Shown here one piece after another: positions 33,842 to 43,999 of a stretch of DNA of 62,000 nt; within the stretch, counting starts at the first letter, position 1; each line of letters begins with the position of its first letter. Origin of the DNA: Gnetum montanum (lineage: Eukaryota > Streptophyta > Gnetopsida > Gnetales > Gnetaceae); the NCBI GenBank assembly GCA_015680685.1, contig MNCI01033465.1:455090-517089 (forward strand), in the 5' to 3' direction. The notes under the pieces are model-generated. The model searched no databases and was not told the DNA's origin. It was given only the letters and a program-made list of their open reading frames with translations. The translations under genes and the position numbers were made by a program.

Positions 33842-34672
33842 TGATGAGCCACGATATCGAAAACTATCAAAGACATTCGGTCATTCCTTGTACATATTGG
33901 CTACTTGATGAGCCGCGATATCGCGTCCTGCCTCATCTTCTATAAATAAGAGGTGGCTTCCCTTGTTCAAGACAGTTAGAGTTAGATCCTTAGCTAAACT
34001 CTTGCAGTTTTACCATTCTAGAGTTAGAATAATTCCTGTGTGCTCACAGTAGGAGTCATAGAGTGAACGAATCTTTATTTAAGCAATTTGTACCTGCGCA
34101 CACATTTGTGTGCGGTAATAAATACGAACTTTATGATAAACCTTGCAGCATATAGATTAAGCTAAAAAGTAATTAATTATTGTTGAATTTTTAATTGCTT
34201 TCCTAGTTAATTAATCTCTCTCTCAACCTTTGACTCTTCTAGTTACGTACACTCAGTACGACCGCTTCGAGCATGTGTGTAGTGTTTGGTAACCCAGTAA
34301 CGATTAGCGTTTGGTAATCCCAGCAGTGTTGCACTAGTTTAGGATGTGTGTAGCAAGTGGGAACAAATACTAGTGTTAGGAACAATTAGAACTTAATTAG
34401 TGAATAGTTAATGTAAGTTAGTCACTTAGTTCTCTTTACCTCCCCCTATTAGCATAAGACATTAAAAAGATAAAAGTTATAAAAATCACATACCTCAAGC
34501 TTACTTAACCATACAACCATGACAATACAAGTAAGTTTGGGAAGACAACGATTGATTAACCTTGAGTATTTCATTAAGGCGTGTAAGCACTTAGTTCTTG
34601 GAGTTCGACCGGATCATGCGTAAAACGCTCGTATTCATATGGTTGAGTGTAGGGGTACCTCGCCACTCATCA
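33842..34672 (+). mobile_element. LTR of element A (3' LTR, + orientation)
   Basis: 831 bp, from TGATGAGCCACGATATCG to GCCACTCATCA. A second TGATGAGCCGCGATATCGCG lies at 33906, so the outer end is partly duplicated. The TATA box TATAAATA is at 33941, and AATAA-type signals lie near 34110. The right flank is CTACT and the left is the PPT, as expected for a 3' LTR. Confidence 0.9.
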
Positions 34673-35200
34673 CTACTATAGGAGATTTATTGAGAACTTT
34701 TCAAAGGTTGCCAAACCATTGGTGGAATTAATGAAAAAGAACGTACCTTTCGAGTGGACCAGGGAATGCGAATTAGCTTTTCAAACTCTGAAATAGAAGC
34801 TAGTAGAAACACCCATTCTACAAGCTCTTGATTAGTCCAAACCATTCCGTATCATGACTGATGTATCCAACTATGCCTTAGGAGCTGTACTTACATAGTT
34901 ACATGACTAGAAGCATCCTTATTACATTCATTGTGCAAGTAGAAGTATCCTTGGTGCACAACTTCACTACACTACTATAGAGAAAGAATTAATGGTTGTA
35001 GTGTTTGCACTAGAAAAGTTTAGACACCATGTATTGGGATATAAAGTATATATACATATAGACCATAGTGCAATAAGGTTCCTCAAGAGTAAGCTAATGG
35101 TAAGCCCTCATATCATACGATAGCTTGTAATCTTACAAGAGTTTGATCTTACGATGATCGATCGTAAAGGCACCAAGATGCGACAACAAAGAGGACAAGT
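34673..35200 (+). pseudogene. element B RT end and RNase H, broken
   Basis: The frame opens with YYRRFIENFSKVAKPLVELM (RT thumb/connection), then PFEWTRECELAFQTLK, RIMTDVSNYALGAVLT (RNase H first acidic block), TTIEKELMVVVFALEKFRHHV (Glu block) and YIHIDHSAIRFLKSK (Asp block). Stops interrupt it at five or more points. It matches element D at 6.9-6.35 kb. Confidence 0.8.
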
Positions 35201-35439
35201 ATCCAATTTCTGATTATTTTTCTGATTAATTCCTCTTTGCTGGTGTAGTGAATAATCAATCACCCACAGAGACAAACTAGTACAATAGCATTCTTACCTA
35301 TCTCCTCACCCAACAAATACCACAAGAGTTAAACCTGAAGAAGAAACAACAGTTTCTTCACCGAGCCAAGTACTTTATAGAAATCAATGGGCAACTTTAC
35401 AAAGTGTGTTCCGATTGCTTGGTTTGATGGTGTGTTCCC

Positions 35440-36600
35440 AATATAGATCAATTGTGAGTTCTCCAAGACACTCATGAGGGTCCTTGTGGGGGTCATTATG
35501 CTGGGAGATGAATGATCATCAAGATCTTGCTTGCAGGATATTATTGGCCTATATTATGTCAAGATGCCCATCAATTCATCCAATCTTGTGAGCATTGTCA
35601 ATGTGATGGGGGAATGGCTGCTAGAATGGAGGGTCTGCAACAATGGATCCAACCGGTAGAACCCTTCAACATTTGGAAAATTGATTTTATAGGGCCAATT
35701 ACACCAATGTCCAATGGAAAAGCCTATATCATTGTTGTTGTTGATTACCTAATGGGCAGAAGAAGTTGTTGTTAAGGATTGTACATCATCTACAGCTACA
35801 CAATTTGTTCAACAATAAATCATAAATAGGTTTGGTGTGCCTCGTTCACTTATTTTAGACAATGGTACGCACTTCACAAGTGCAACTTTTTAGAAATTAA
35901 TGCAACACTTAGGGGTTGAGCATAAATTGACTACACCATACCACCCCCAAGCAAATGGTCAAGCAAAAGTCACCAATAGGGAGATTACAAATATATTGAC
36001 AAGAAATGTTAGCAAGTTTAGGCGAGACTAGAGCACTAAATTGAATGATGCTCTTTGGGCATACTGCTCGACATGGAAACTCCCTATAGGCTACTCTCGC
36101 TATAAGTAGTGTACGGTAAATTACCAACACTTCCCATTCAAACTAATCTCCGTACACTATCCATGGCATGTGACCTCAACCTTGACCTTGATCTAGCACA
36201 AAAACAATGGTTAGTAACCCTTAACTTGCTAGATAAAAATTGATTAGCTGCTCTGTCATCTAATAAATTGCATAAGGCCTTCAATAAACAATGTTATGAC
36301 CTAAGAATTAGAAAAGTTAAATATCAGCCAAGAGATAAGGTTCTCTACTAGAATCCCACACATGTGCCACAACGTACTAAATTTCAAACATTGTGGGAAG
36401 GACCTTATATTATTTATGCAACTTTTCCTTCAGGGGCCATGATAATATACAAACCTGAGAGCTCGGACAAGAAACTGTTGGTTAACGTGCAACAAACCAA
36501 ACCTTTTCATGAGCTTAAGACAGTCAGTACACATGCTACCTCTGTTAGTGGACAACCTTGCTCACTATTTCAGATCTCCTCCTTCCAACTCAGTCATGGG
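35440..36600 (+). pseudogene. element B integrase, broken
   Basis: The zinc-binding region (GYYWPILCQDAHQFIQSCEHCQ, about 35530) is followed by the catalytic core: first Asp in WKIDFIGPI (about 35685), second Asp in LILDNGTHFTS (about 35860), and Glu in AKVTNREITNIL (about 35970). Downstream is the WKLPIGYS block and the C-terminal tail (36364-36600: WEGPYIIYATFPSGAMIIY, KKLLVNVQQTK). All three catalytic acids are present, but stops and shifts prevent translation. No chromodomain is visible in the tail. Confidence 0.8.
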
Positions 36601-36613
36601 GGAGATGGCTACC

Positions 36614-37254
36614 TGATGAGTGGCGAGGTACCCCTACACTCAACCATATGAATACGAGCGTTCACGCACGATCTGGTTGAACTCCNNNNNNNNNNNNNNN
36701 NNNNNNNNNNNNNNNNNNNNNNNNNNNNNNNNNNNNNNNNNNNNNNNNNNNNNNNNNNNNNNNNNNNNNNNNNNNNNNNNNNNCTGCTGGGTTACCAAGT
36801 AGTCACACTTAAATGCTTATGATTAAGTTGTACTCATTTCGCATTTAACAATAGGAATAGTAAATGACGATAAAGAAATATTAACTAAGAGAATAATAAA
36901 TAACAGTAATAATTAAACTATTAAAACTAAGTGAATGTTGCAATGATGAAGTAATCTTGATCTTTATTTTCGATCATGTGCGCGTCCAAGTACGTCACAC
37001 TCAAATCAAGGTGTTGTACAATTACAAGCATCACACTGCGGGCATGCACTTGGGAAAATAATCTAACTCCTACGAAAACAAAATGCAAGAGCTTCGTTAA
37101 AACTAACTCGAAGCTTTCTAAATGAGGTGGAAGGCCCTCTTATTTATAGGCCGGCATAGGTGGCTGCGTAAACGGGGCCACGTCGACGGGGCCGCGTCAA
37201 TGCAGCCCTGTATACGCGGCCTAGTTGACGCATCGACTATATAGCACTTCATCA
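36614..37254 (-). mobile_element. solo LTR 2 (- orientation) inside element B, TSD CTACC
   Basis: It runs from TGATGAGTGGCGAGG to CACTTCATCA and is flanked by CTACC on both sides (36609-36613 and 37255-37259). A run of 98 N (36686-36783) replaces an internal stretch that is about 300 bp long in solo LTR 1. The U3 end carries GGGGCCACGTCGACGGGGCC-type words instead of GATATC palindromes. It splits element B just 3' of the integrase coding end and so is younger than B. Confidence 0.92.
36686..36783. other. assembly gap (98 N)
   Basis: An unknown-base run inside solo LTR 2. By comparison with the LTR at 23303 the missing segment should be about 300 bp, so the gap length is not reliable. Confidence 0.95.
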
Positions 37255-39224
37255 CTACCTATGCTAACCGTTCTAGGCCCTTTTTGAATTTTTGTTTTAC
37301 ATATTTTTGTTTTACATGTTTTTGTTTCACACATTTTTTGTTTACACATTTTTCCAACTTTTCTTATTTTTGATTTACACCATCATTCATATTTTTACTA
37401 TTTCTTTGATTGCTTGATTTCCTTTTATTCGTCATCTAATAAGTGTTCATGATGGTGGCTTGAATTATATCACATTGATTGCTAATGTTTGGTTTTTACC
37501 TTTGAATTATGATGCTAATATTAAGGTATGGTTCTTTTGGTAAAATAGGCAATGAGTCCACGCCGTCCACTCATCCATACAAATCTATGGTCTCGTTTGG
37601 CTTGGAACTATACAATCCCCTTTTTCTAAGTAAACTTGTTAATGAATTGGTGGCTAGGTACTTTTCATACCAAGGAAAGACTCAAAGAATGAAAAGGGTG
37701 TGACTTCAAGGGGATCCAATGCATTTATGCTGGCCATTCTCTTGGGTGCTTAGATGCTTTTTCTTAGGTTTTCTACCATTCTAACATTGTTAAAAAATTG
37801 GGAAGTTGAGTGAATAAAAATAAGTCTTTGCATGGTGTGGTTATCATGCAAAAAAAAAAAAGGAAGTGAAAAAAAAATGAGAATTCAAAGCACACCCCTT
37901 AGACATAATAAAGCAATATGGGCTACAAGCACTGGTTATGGCACTAGAAAGACATGTTACCCATGCCTAAAGGTTCCCTCTAACTAAGGCCCTTTCTTGC
38001 TTCTTGCTTCTCCATCTCACTCTTCTCAAAATGGTGGTGACTTTTTGTTGAAGCATTCTTGTTGCTTCAAGTGGATGGATTGGCCAAGTGTATTGATGTA
38101 AGGTCACTAGATGTGGTTTGTTTGAGTTTGGATTTGGGATGAGTTCTACTTAGTCACATTAACCATAAAGTACATAAGGGACTTTACACAACCTTGTTTT
38201 TGGGATTCCATTCCATTGTCTCCTCTCCATCTTTCTTCCCATTATTCCACCTCATTGCCAGTTCTATCATTAGTCTATTTCTAGGTTGATGCATTATTTT
38301 TCTTTGGTGAATTCTTGTGGGTAAGTTTTTAACTCTTGCTTCTGAATGACATTCCTAGAGCCTACGGACTCTTTGGTTTGTGGGTTTGTCATGGCATAAA
38401 AGGCATGAGCTTGCTTTGGGGAGTATCCATTAGCATTCCTTTTTGGTGCAATTGTTAAGTTCTTTTTCTTAAGCATTTCCTGTAATCAATCTCTTATTTC
38501 ATCCCCATCCATGACATCCATTTTATTGGCATTATTGTTGTTATTTTCTCCCATCTTTCTTGGTCCTCATATTTTTCCATCTTATAGCTATCGGAGGTTC
38601 ACTCTTAGTCATGGGGGCTGTGGCTCAAATTTTTCAATTTTCTCCATTTTACTATTCACCTAACCCCTACACCTTGGGTAGTCACCTGTGATAAATCTCT
38701 GAACTAGTTTCTGCCATAACCATAACTCAGCTAATGCGCTTCATATCGAGGCAAGGTATCAATTTTATTGTGGTTTATCTATCCTTGCTCATTTGTGACT
38801 ATGTTGTATGTGTAGATGGCGATCATACAAATAATGGACTAGGCTTGGAGGAAGCACTCAAGATAGACTGGAACTAGAGCATTTACGAAAGGAGCAAGTT
38901 TGGTGGCGTGGCTATGGATAAACAATGGAAGGCACAATCTTAGCATTGGCGGCAACACACATCATTTTCTTTCTCTCTCTTTCTCTACAAGCTGCCAAAT
39001 AAAGGCTTGGATGTCATTTATGTACGAGTGTTCACCACAATTGTCATGAACACTAATGTTGTAATATGCTTATTGATTCGTTTACTGGGCACGTTGAGTC
39101 TATCATCCCATTCCACCATCAATTTTCAGTTAGTTAATAATCCCATACCTTCCCAATATTTTGTAAAGAACTTGTTTCTTTTCTTCTATACTCGAGGATG
39201 AGTTTTCATTTAGTCATGGGGGTA
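37255..39224 (+). mobile_element. element B noncoding 3' tail and PPT
   Basis: Colinear with 31.95-33.84 kb of element A and with no coding potential. It carries AGTCATGGGGG at 38607 and again at 39212, the latter directly before the LTR. Confidence 0.75.
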
Positions 39225-40153
39225 TGATGAGAGTAGTTACTCTAATTATTAGAGTGGTTACTCTAGTAGTTATTTTAATTATTAGAGTGGTTACTCTAGC
39301 GGTTACTCTAGTAGTTATTCTAATTATTAGAGAGGTTACTCTAGTGGTTACTTTAGCAATTATTCTAATTATTAGAGTGGTTACTCTAATTATTAGAGTA
39401 GTTGCTCCCAAGCTTATAAATATAGTGCCCAGATGCATAATTGAGGAGAAGTCTTTTAGCAGTCAAGTAGCGAAACTCTTGTAGTTTGTTTGAAAGTTAG
39501 AGTATTTTCCAAGTGCTCGCAGTAGGAGGTCTAATTATGGATGGATCTTTATTCAAGCATTGTGTACCTGAGCATACCTTGTGTACAGCAATAAAGACGA
39601 GCTCTTCAATTCATCCTTGCAACACTTGAGATTTGTTTTCTTACACATTTCTTTTATTTTATTTTATGTACTTTACATTTTTGTTATTAGCACAACAATT
39701 CATTTTGATCAAGTAATCAAATCATTAAATTACACAAGCATGACCACTTCGAGCATGTGTGTAATGCTTGGTAACCCAGTAACGATTAGCGTTTGGTAAT
39801 CCCAGCAGTGTTGCACTAGTTCAGGATGTGTACAACAAGTGGGAATTGATGCTGGTATTAGGATTAGTTAGAACTTAGTTAATGAGTAGTTAAGTTAAAT
39901 TAGTCACTTAGTTACTTCTCTCCTTCCCTACTAGCACAAGACATAAAAACATAAAAACTATAAAAATCATATGCCTCAAGCTTACTTAACCATATAATTA
40001 TGACATACAGGTAAGCTTGGGAAGACAACAATCAACCAACCCATCCTTGTTCCACAAAGGCGCATAAGCACTTAGTCTTTGGAATTCAACCAGATCGTGC
40101 GTGAAATGCTTATATTCGTATGGTTGAACGTAGGGGTACCTCGCCACTCATCA
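39225..40153 (+). mobile_element. LTR of element B (3' LTR) with an ATTA-repeat U3
   Basis: 929 bp, from TGATGAGAGTAGTTACTC to GCCACTCATCA. The R/U5-like half matches the other LTRs (GTAACCCAGTAACGATTAGCG, GTAATCCCAGCAGTGTTGCAC). The first ~180 bp are a repeat array in place of the GATATC-rich U3 seen elsewhere. GCTTATAAATATAG (about 39411) is the TATA candidate. Confidence 0.9.
39229..39407. repeat. CTAATTATTAG palindrome array in the U3 of element B
   Basis: Five copies of (C/T)TAATTATTAGAG, a near-perfect palindrome, lie within reiterated GGTTACTCTAGTGGTTACTC words, at 35-45-bp spacing. The array makes the repetitive ORFs on both strands here. Confidence 0.95.
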
Positions 40154-40226
40154 GTTATTAAGAGAGAGAAATAGAGATATTGATAATCTTGGCCCCATGA
40201 GAGCATGGGAAGTGTTAACATCAACA
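40154..40226 (-). mobile_element. truncated 3' LTR of element E
   Basis: GTTATTAAGAGAGAGAAATAGAG and AGCATGGGAAGTGTTAACAT (then CAACA) match the right end of the LTR at 46047-47099. Only 73 bp remain; the rest is displaced by element B. Confidence 0.8.
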
Positions 40227-40242
40227 CTTAGCCCCCAAACTT
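40227..40242 (-). other. polypurine tract of element E
   Basis: The - strand reads AAAGTTTGGGGGCTAAG directly before the LTR start TGTTGATG, giving the element's orientation independently of the coding domains. Confidence 0.65.
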
Positions 40243-41408
40243 TAATTGCATGCAAGTGTAAGGAGCAACAAAACCATGAAATTTTTAAAGGAGATGCAAC
40301 AAATAGGGAATGACAAACATCACAAAACAAGCAAATGAAAACTTCAAAGTAAATTATATTAACCTAAAATGATTAAAATAGCCAAATAATCAAAAGAGAA
40401 CTAGACGTGGCCACCCAAACCACACCATCTTATTTAATTAAAATCCAAATATATAATTTATTATTTTATAGTTAAAATATAATTAAGATTGCATTTCCAA
40501 TCTTCTCACAAGGTAAAAGTCAACAACATGCAGGCTACTTTGAGCACAAGACCCATACTAAACTTAATGAGGAGGACAAGCTCACATTAGATCATGGCTA
40601 GCTACAACTTTCGGATTTTCCCTGAAACCTTTTTTTTTTTTAACATTGAGAAAGAAAATGGATGAAAAAGGATTATTTGCCCTTGTTTTTTGGAAAATAG
40701 GTTCAAAAGGGGAAATGGAGGATGGGATGAGGATAGTTGCCAGACCCCATCACACTCAAGAACTTATTACACTACCAAATAACACGGTTCTCATTTTTTT
40801 TTCAAGGATACTTTGCCCATGGTGTACTTCATTTTTAAGGTAGGAATTCCAACATGAGTCTGGCTAATTAGTTGCACTACTAATGAACACAGTCCTTTTA
40901 AAACCTTGCCCATGGTGCAGTTCAACCTGCATGTATGTTCCTTTAATTACAATTTGATAACATCATAATAGGTCTCCTGAGTGGCTAAGGTTCTCAAGTG
41001 GAGATGAACACACTTCACCCTGTTGTTCACAGGGTAGCTATGGATCATCACACTTGAGGGCTAGAGCTTATGATAGGAAAATGCGATTTTCAAAAGTCAC
41101 CTAGTGATTATGGCTAACCATCCTCAAACATCACCTATCCTACACTCACATGATCATGATGATTACATGATAAGTTAGCACAAATCCTATCCTTCGTAAT
41201 CCAACATAACTAAAGAAACTAAAACTTTGAAAAAGACTAGGAAGAGTCAAAACATTATTGAAATATATAGTATAAAAGAGATTTTATGTAATACTAATAA
41301 GAAATATTATATAAAGAATTATACTAACATTAGTCTCAACAGTGCTTTGATGACCCAATGCCTAGTAACTCAAAAGACCATAATGATTATTAAAATCATA
41401 TGCAAAGC
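40243..41408 (-). mobile_element. element E noncoding 3' region
   Basis: AT-rich, with short unmatched ORFs only and no domain recognised. It ends at solo LTR 3. Confidence 0.5.
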
Positions 41409-42373
41409 TGATGAGACGCGATATGCACAAGCTACGATATCGCATCCCATACGATATTGCGTACGCGATATCGTGGTCCACCGCCAAATCTATAAATAAG
41501 AGGCGGCACTCCCCTCATTTCCAATCCTGGCTAGAAGTAGCGAAGCTCTGGTAGTTTGATCACTCTAGAGTTAGATTAATTTCCCATGTGCCCGCAGTAG
41601 GAGTCCTAGAGTGAACGACTCTTTATTTGAGCAGCTTTGTACCTGAACACAAGTTGTGTACGGCAATAAAGATGAACTTGATTGGATAAACCTTGCAGTG
41701 CATGGATAGGATTTTATTTATTGTTATTTATTGCTTTCCTAGAATGTGGTACGAGTACGACTTGATTACGAGCATCTAAGGATGTGTACGACTAGTCAAG
41801 GAATCGACTGCTCGTTGCATGCGGTATGAGTATGACTTGATTACGAGCATTGTGACTACTTGGTAACCCAGTAGCGTATTCTAGGATCTATGCTTGGTAA
41901 TCCTAGTGGTAGTCCCAGTGTGTACGGCTAGTCAAGGAATTAGCTGCTTATCACACTTAGGCTAGTTAAGTGCCTTAGTATGACCACTTCAAGCACGTGC
42001 GTTACGTGTGGTGATCCTAGTAACGATTAGCATTTGGTAGCCATAGTTGCATAGTTCAGGGTGTGTACGGTAAGTGGGAATGGATGCTGACACTAGTTAA
42101 TTTAGACTTAGGTCCTTAGTTAGAGTAGTTAGTTCTCTCAACCCTTCACCCTTTAGCATAGGACATAAACCTGAGAAGACCAAAAAAATCATATACCTCG
42201 GACTTACTTAACCATACACCGTGACAACAACAAGTAAGTCTGGGAAGACAACGAATGATTAACCCCAAGTGTTCCATGGGGCGTTTAGGCATTTAGTTTG
42301 CGGAGTTCGACCGGATAGCACGTGCTATGCTCGTTTCGTATGGTTGAGTGTAGGGGTACCTCGCTACTCATCA
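41409..42373 (+). mobile_element. solo LTR 3 (+ orientation), TSD AAAGC
   Basis: 965 bp, from TGATGAGACGCGATATGC to GCTACTCATCA, flanked by AAAGC (41404-41408 and 42374-42378). U3 carries GCGATATCGTGG-type palindromes, followed by TATAAATAAGAGG at 41491. It is ~150 bp longer than solo LTR 1 because GACTTGATTACGAGCAT, TTGGTAA(C/T)CC and GACTAGTCAAGGAAT segments are reiterated between 41750 and 41960. It is inserted in element E. Confidence 0.93.
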
Positions 42374-42539
42374 AAAGCAAAAATCAAAATAATATGCCAA
42401 GAAAGAAATGATGGAAGTCCAAAGAAAATATGCAAATGCAACTATATATAAATGAAATGCATGGTGAAGGGGAAAAAAACATGCAACTAAGAATCTACTA
42501 GGTGTCCACGTGGGGCACTTGAGTAGAAATTCTTTAAAT

Positions 42540-42830
42540 GAAATGCATTAAAATTGATAGGTAACCTATGTCCTTGCACATCAGCAACCTTGTACACATT
42601 GGGACCAATGATGTATTTAATTTAGAATGGGCTTGACCACATAGGAGAGAACTTACCTTGAATATTTGCTTGGCCAAATGTTCTACCTCTTTCTGAGACT
42701 AGGTCTCATATCTTAAACACTTCACAAACGTACTTCCTATCAAGACATTGTTTAACAATTTGTCGATGCTTAAGATTACGAAAATCAAGACCTAATCTTA
42801 ACTTGCTTGATCATTTTCTATAAAGTTTTT
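42540..42830 (-). pseudogene. element E integrase C-terminal remnant
   Basis: The - strand shows, in shifted frames, GKFSPMWSSPF...YIIGPNVYKVADVQG, matching the post-integrase block LxPxWEGPYxV...GAYxLxDxxG of gypsy integrases. It follows directly on the PR-linker segment ending near 42830. Confidence 0.5.
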
Positions 42831-43861
42831 CTTTGAGATCAGTTTTAATGATAGGTCTAGGTCTTGGTGGGTCATCAAATATAGCCNAAGTTTTAATGAT
42901 AGGTCTAGGTCTTGGTGGGTCATCAAATATAGCCTTTCTTGGAGCATGTTCCATGGATGTGTCGTTAAAATTTAGCACACCTTCAAATGTTTTAAGAGGT
43001 AGGGTCTTATTTATAGCTTTATCTTCCTTTAAAGGTGGTGGATTACTTAGACGAGATCCATCATGTTGTTGATAAGGCAAGGTGTCTCCATAGATTTCTT
43101 CACCTTCTCTAGGACTTTGATAGGATTGGGTGGGATCTGCATGAGAGATAGGGTTTATTTTTATAGTTCCACTCACACAGTCATTTACAACATGTTCATT
43201 GTGCTCAATCTCAATAACCCCAACATAAAGATTAGTGTTTTGATCTTCCAAAGATTGATTTTGTTGATCCAAGGTTGTAACTACTTGTTTGTAGAAGGGT
43301 TTTTGAGGTATAGTCATGTATTTAGATTTTCCTTTGATAGGGATTAATAGCTTTGAGAAATCTGACCTAAAGAAGCCCACCAAACTTGGCTCTAAAAGTC
43401 CTAGATAGGAACACATCATAGGTAGGTGACATGTCAACTACTAGGATATCTATGTAACATGTGAACATAGGGTATTGTTTAAGTTGCAATTTTACTTCTT
43501 TTAATGACCCTACTATAGGTACACTGGACCCATCAAGTTGAATCACATTTTTCGTTTGTGGTATCATTTGTGCTCCTAAAGCCTTACATACCTCAAGTGG
43601 CATGACACTAACAGTTACTCCAGAATCCATCAAACAATTTTGAACATTCTTTCCTAAAATAATTAGAGTTGTTAGGAAATGAGGTTGCTCTTTCTTGCTC
43701 ATCATGGAATTGTTTATATTTTGTATTGATAATGTGTTGAGACATTTTGTGAAGTGAACTTGCCTTTTGGGGGTTGGGTATTTTCCTTTATTGGTTTTCG
43801 ATCTATGAACTATCTCTTGAACCACCTCTTTCATTTCGTTAAATTGTAAAAGGTCATACAT
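42811..43861 (-). pseudogene. element E protease and linker
   Basis: From 43861 the frame runs through a basic stretch (KTNKGKYPTPKRQVHF) into a retroviral aspartic protease: ILGKNVQNCLMDSGVTVSVM (active-site D-S-G), the LxxCKALG block and VDMSPTYDVFLSRTFRAKFG (flap end, normally DVLLGRxW). A shift near 43400 leads to a long hydrophilic linker (43437-42811). Intact elements would continue into RT, which is absent. Confidence 0.75.
42841..42934. other. 46-bp duplication either side of a single N
   Basis: AGTTTTAATGATAGGTCTAG...AAATATAGCC occurs at 42841-42886 and again at 42888-42934, apparently identical, with one N at 42887 between. This is the footprint of two contig ends that overlap but were not merged. 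Confidence 0.85.
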
Positions 43862-43999
43862 TGAGATGTTAGATTTAGATTTTTTTCAAATCCTCTACTA
43901 GATCGTAAGTCTTGTGTTCATCTTTAGCTTCTTATTGAGGTGGAGTTCTTCTAAGTAAAGAAGGTGGGTTTGATCGTTGTGGAGTGTTTGTTTGAGATG

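Larger units (their letters stand above)
30880..34672 (+). mobile_element. element A: gypsy relic with PR fused to the INT tail
   Basis: The order is protease (about 31.05-31.6 kb), pre-RT linker, an abrupt join (about 31.80 kb) to the integrase C-terminal tail, a noncoding 3' tail with PPT, and a 3' LTR (33842-34672). RT, RNase H and most of INT, about 3 kb when compared with D and B, are absent. The 5' LTR and Gag are not seen. The right end abuts the RT coding sequence of element B, so A looks inserted in B, though no target-site duplication can be tested. Confidence 0.75.
34673..40153 (+). mobile_element. element B: gypsy retrotransposon, 3' two-thirds
   Basis: It starts in mid-RT at the edge of element A's LTR and carries the RT end, RNase H, INT, a noncoding 3' tail, a PPT and a 3' LTR (39225-40153). 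Its tail is interrupted by solo LTR 2 (36614-37254). The right end lies inside the 3' LTR of element E, followed by GTTAT. Its coding blocks have several stops. The best-preserved integrase of the family is here. Confidence 0.8.

Noticed and set aside
39229-39407. Regularly spaced palindromes resembling a CRISPR array
   Set aside because: Plant nuclear context, no constant-length unique spacers, and located in an LTR U3; a simple tandem array.
39214-39484. Repetitive IIRVVTL-type ORFs on both strands
   Set aside because: They are translations of the U3 repeat array of element B's LTR.
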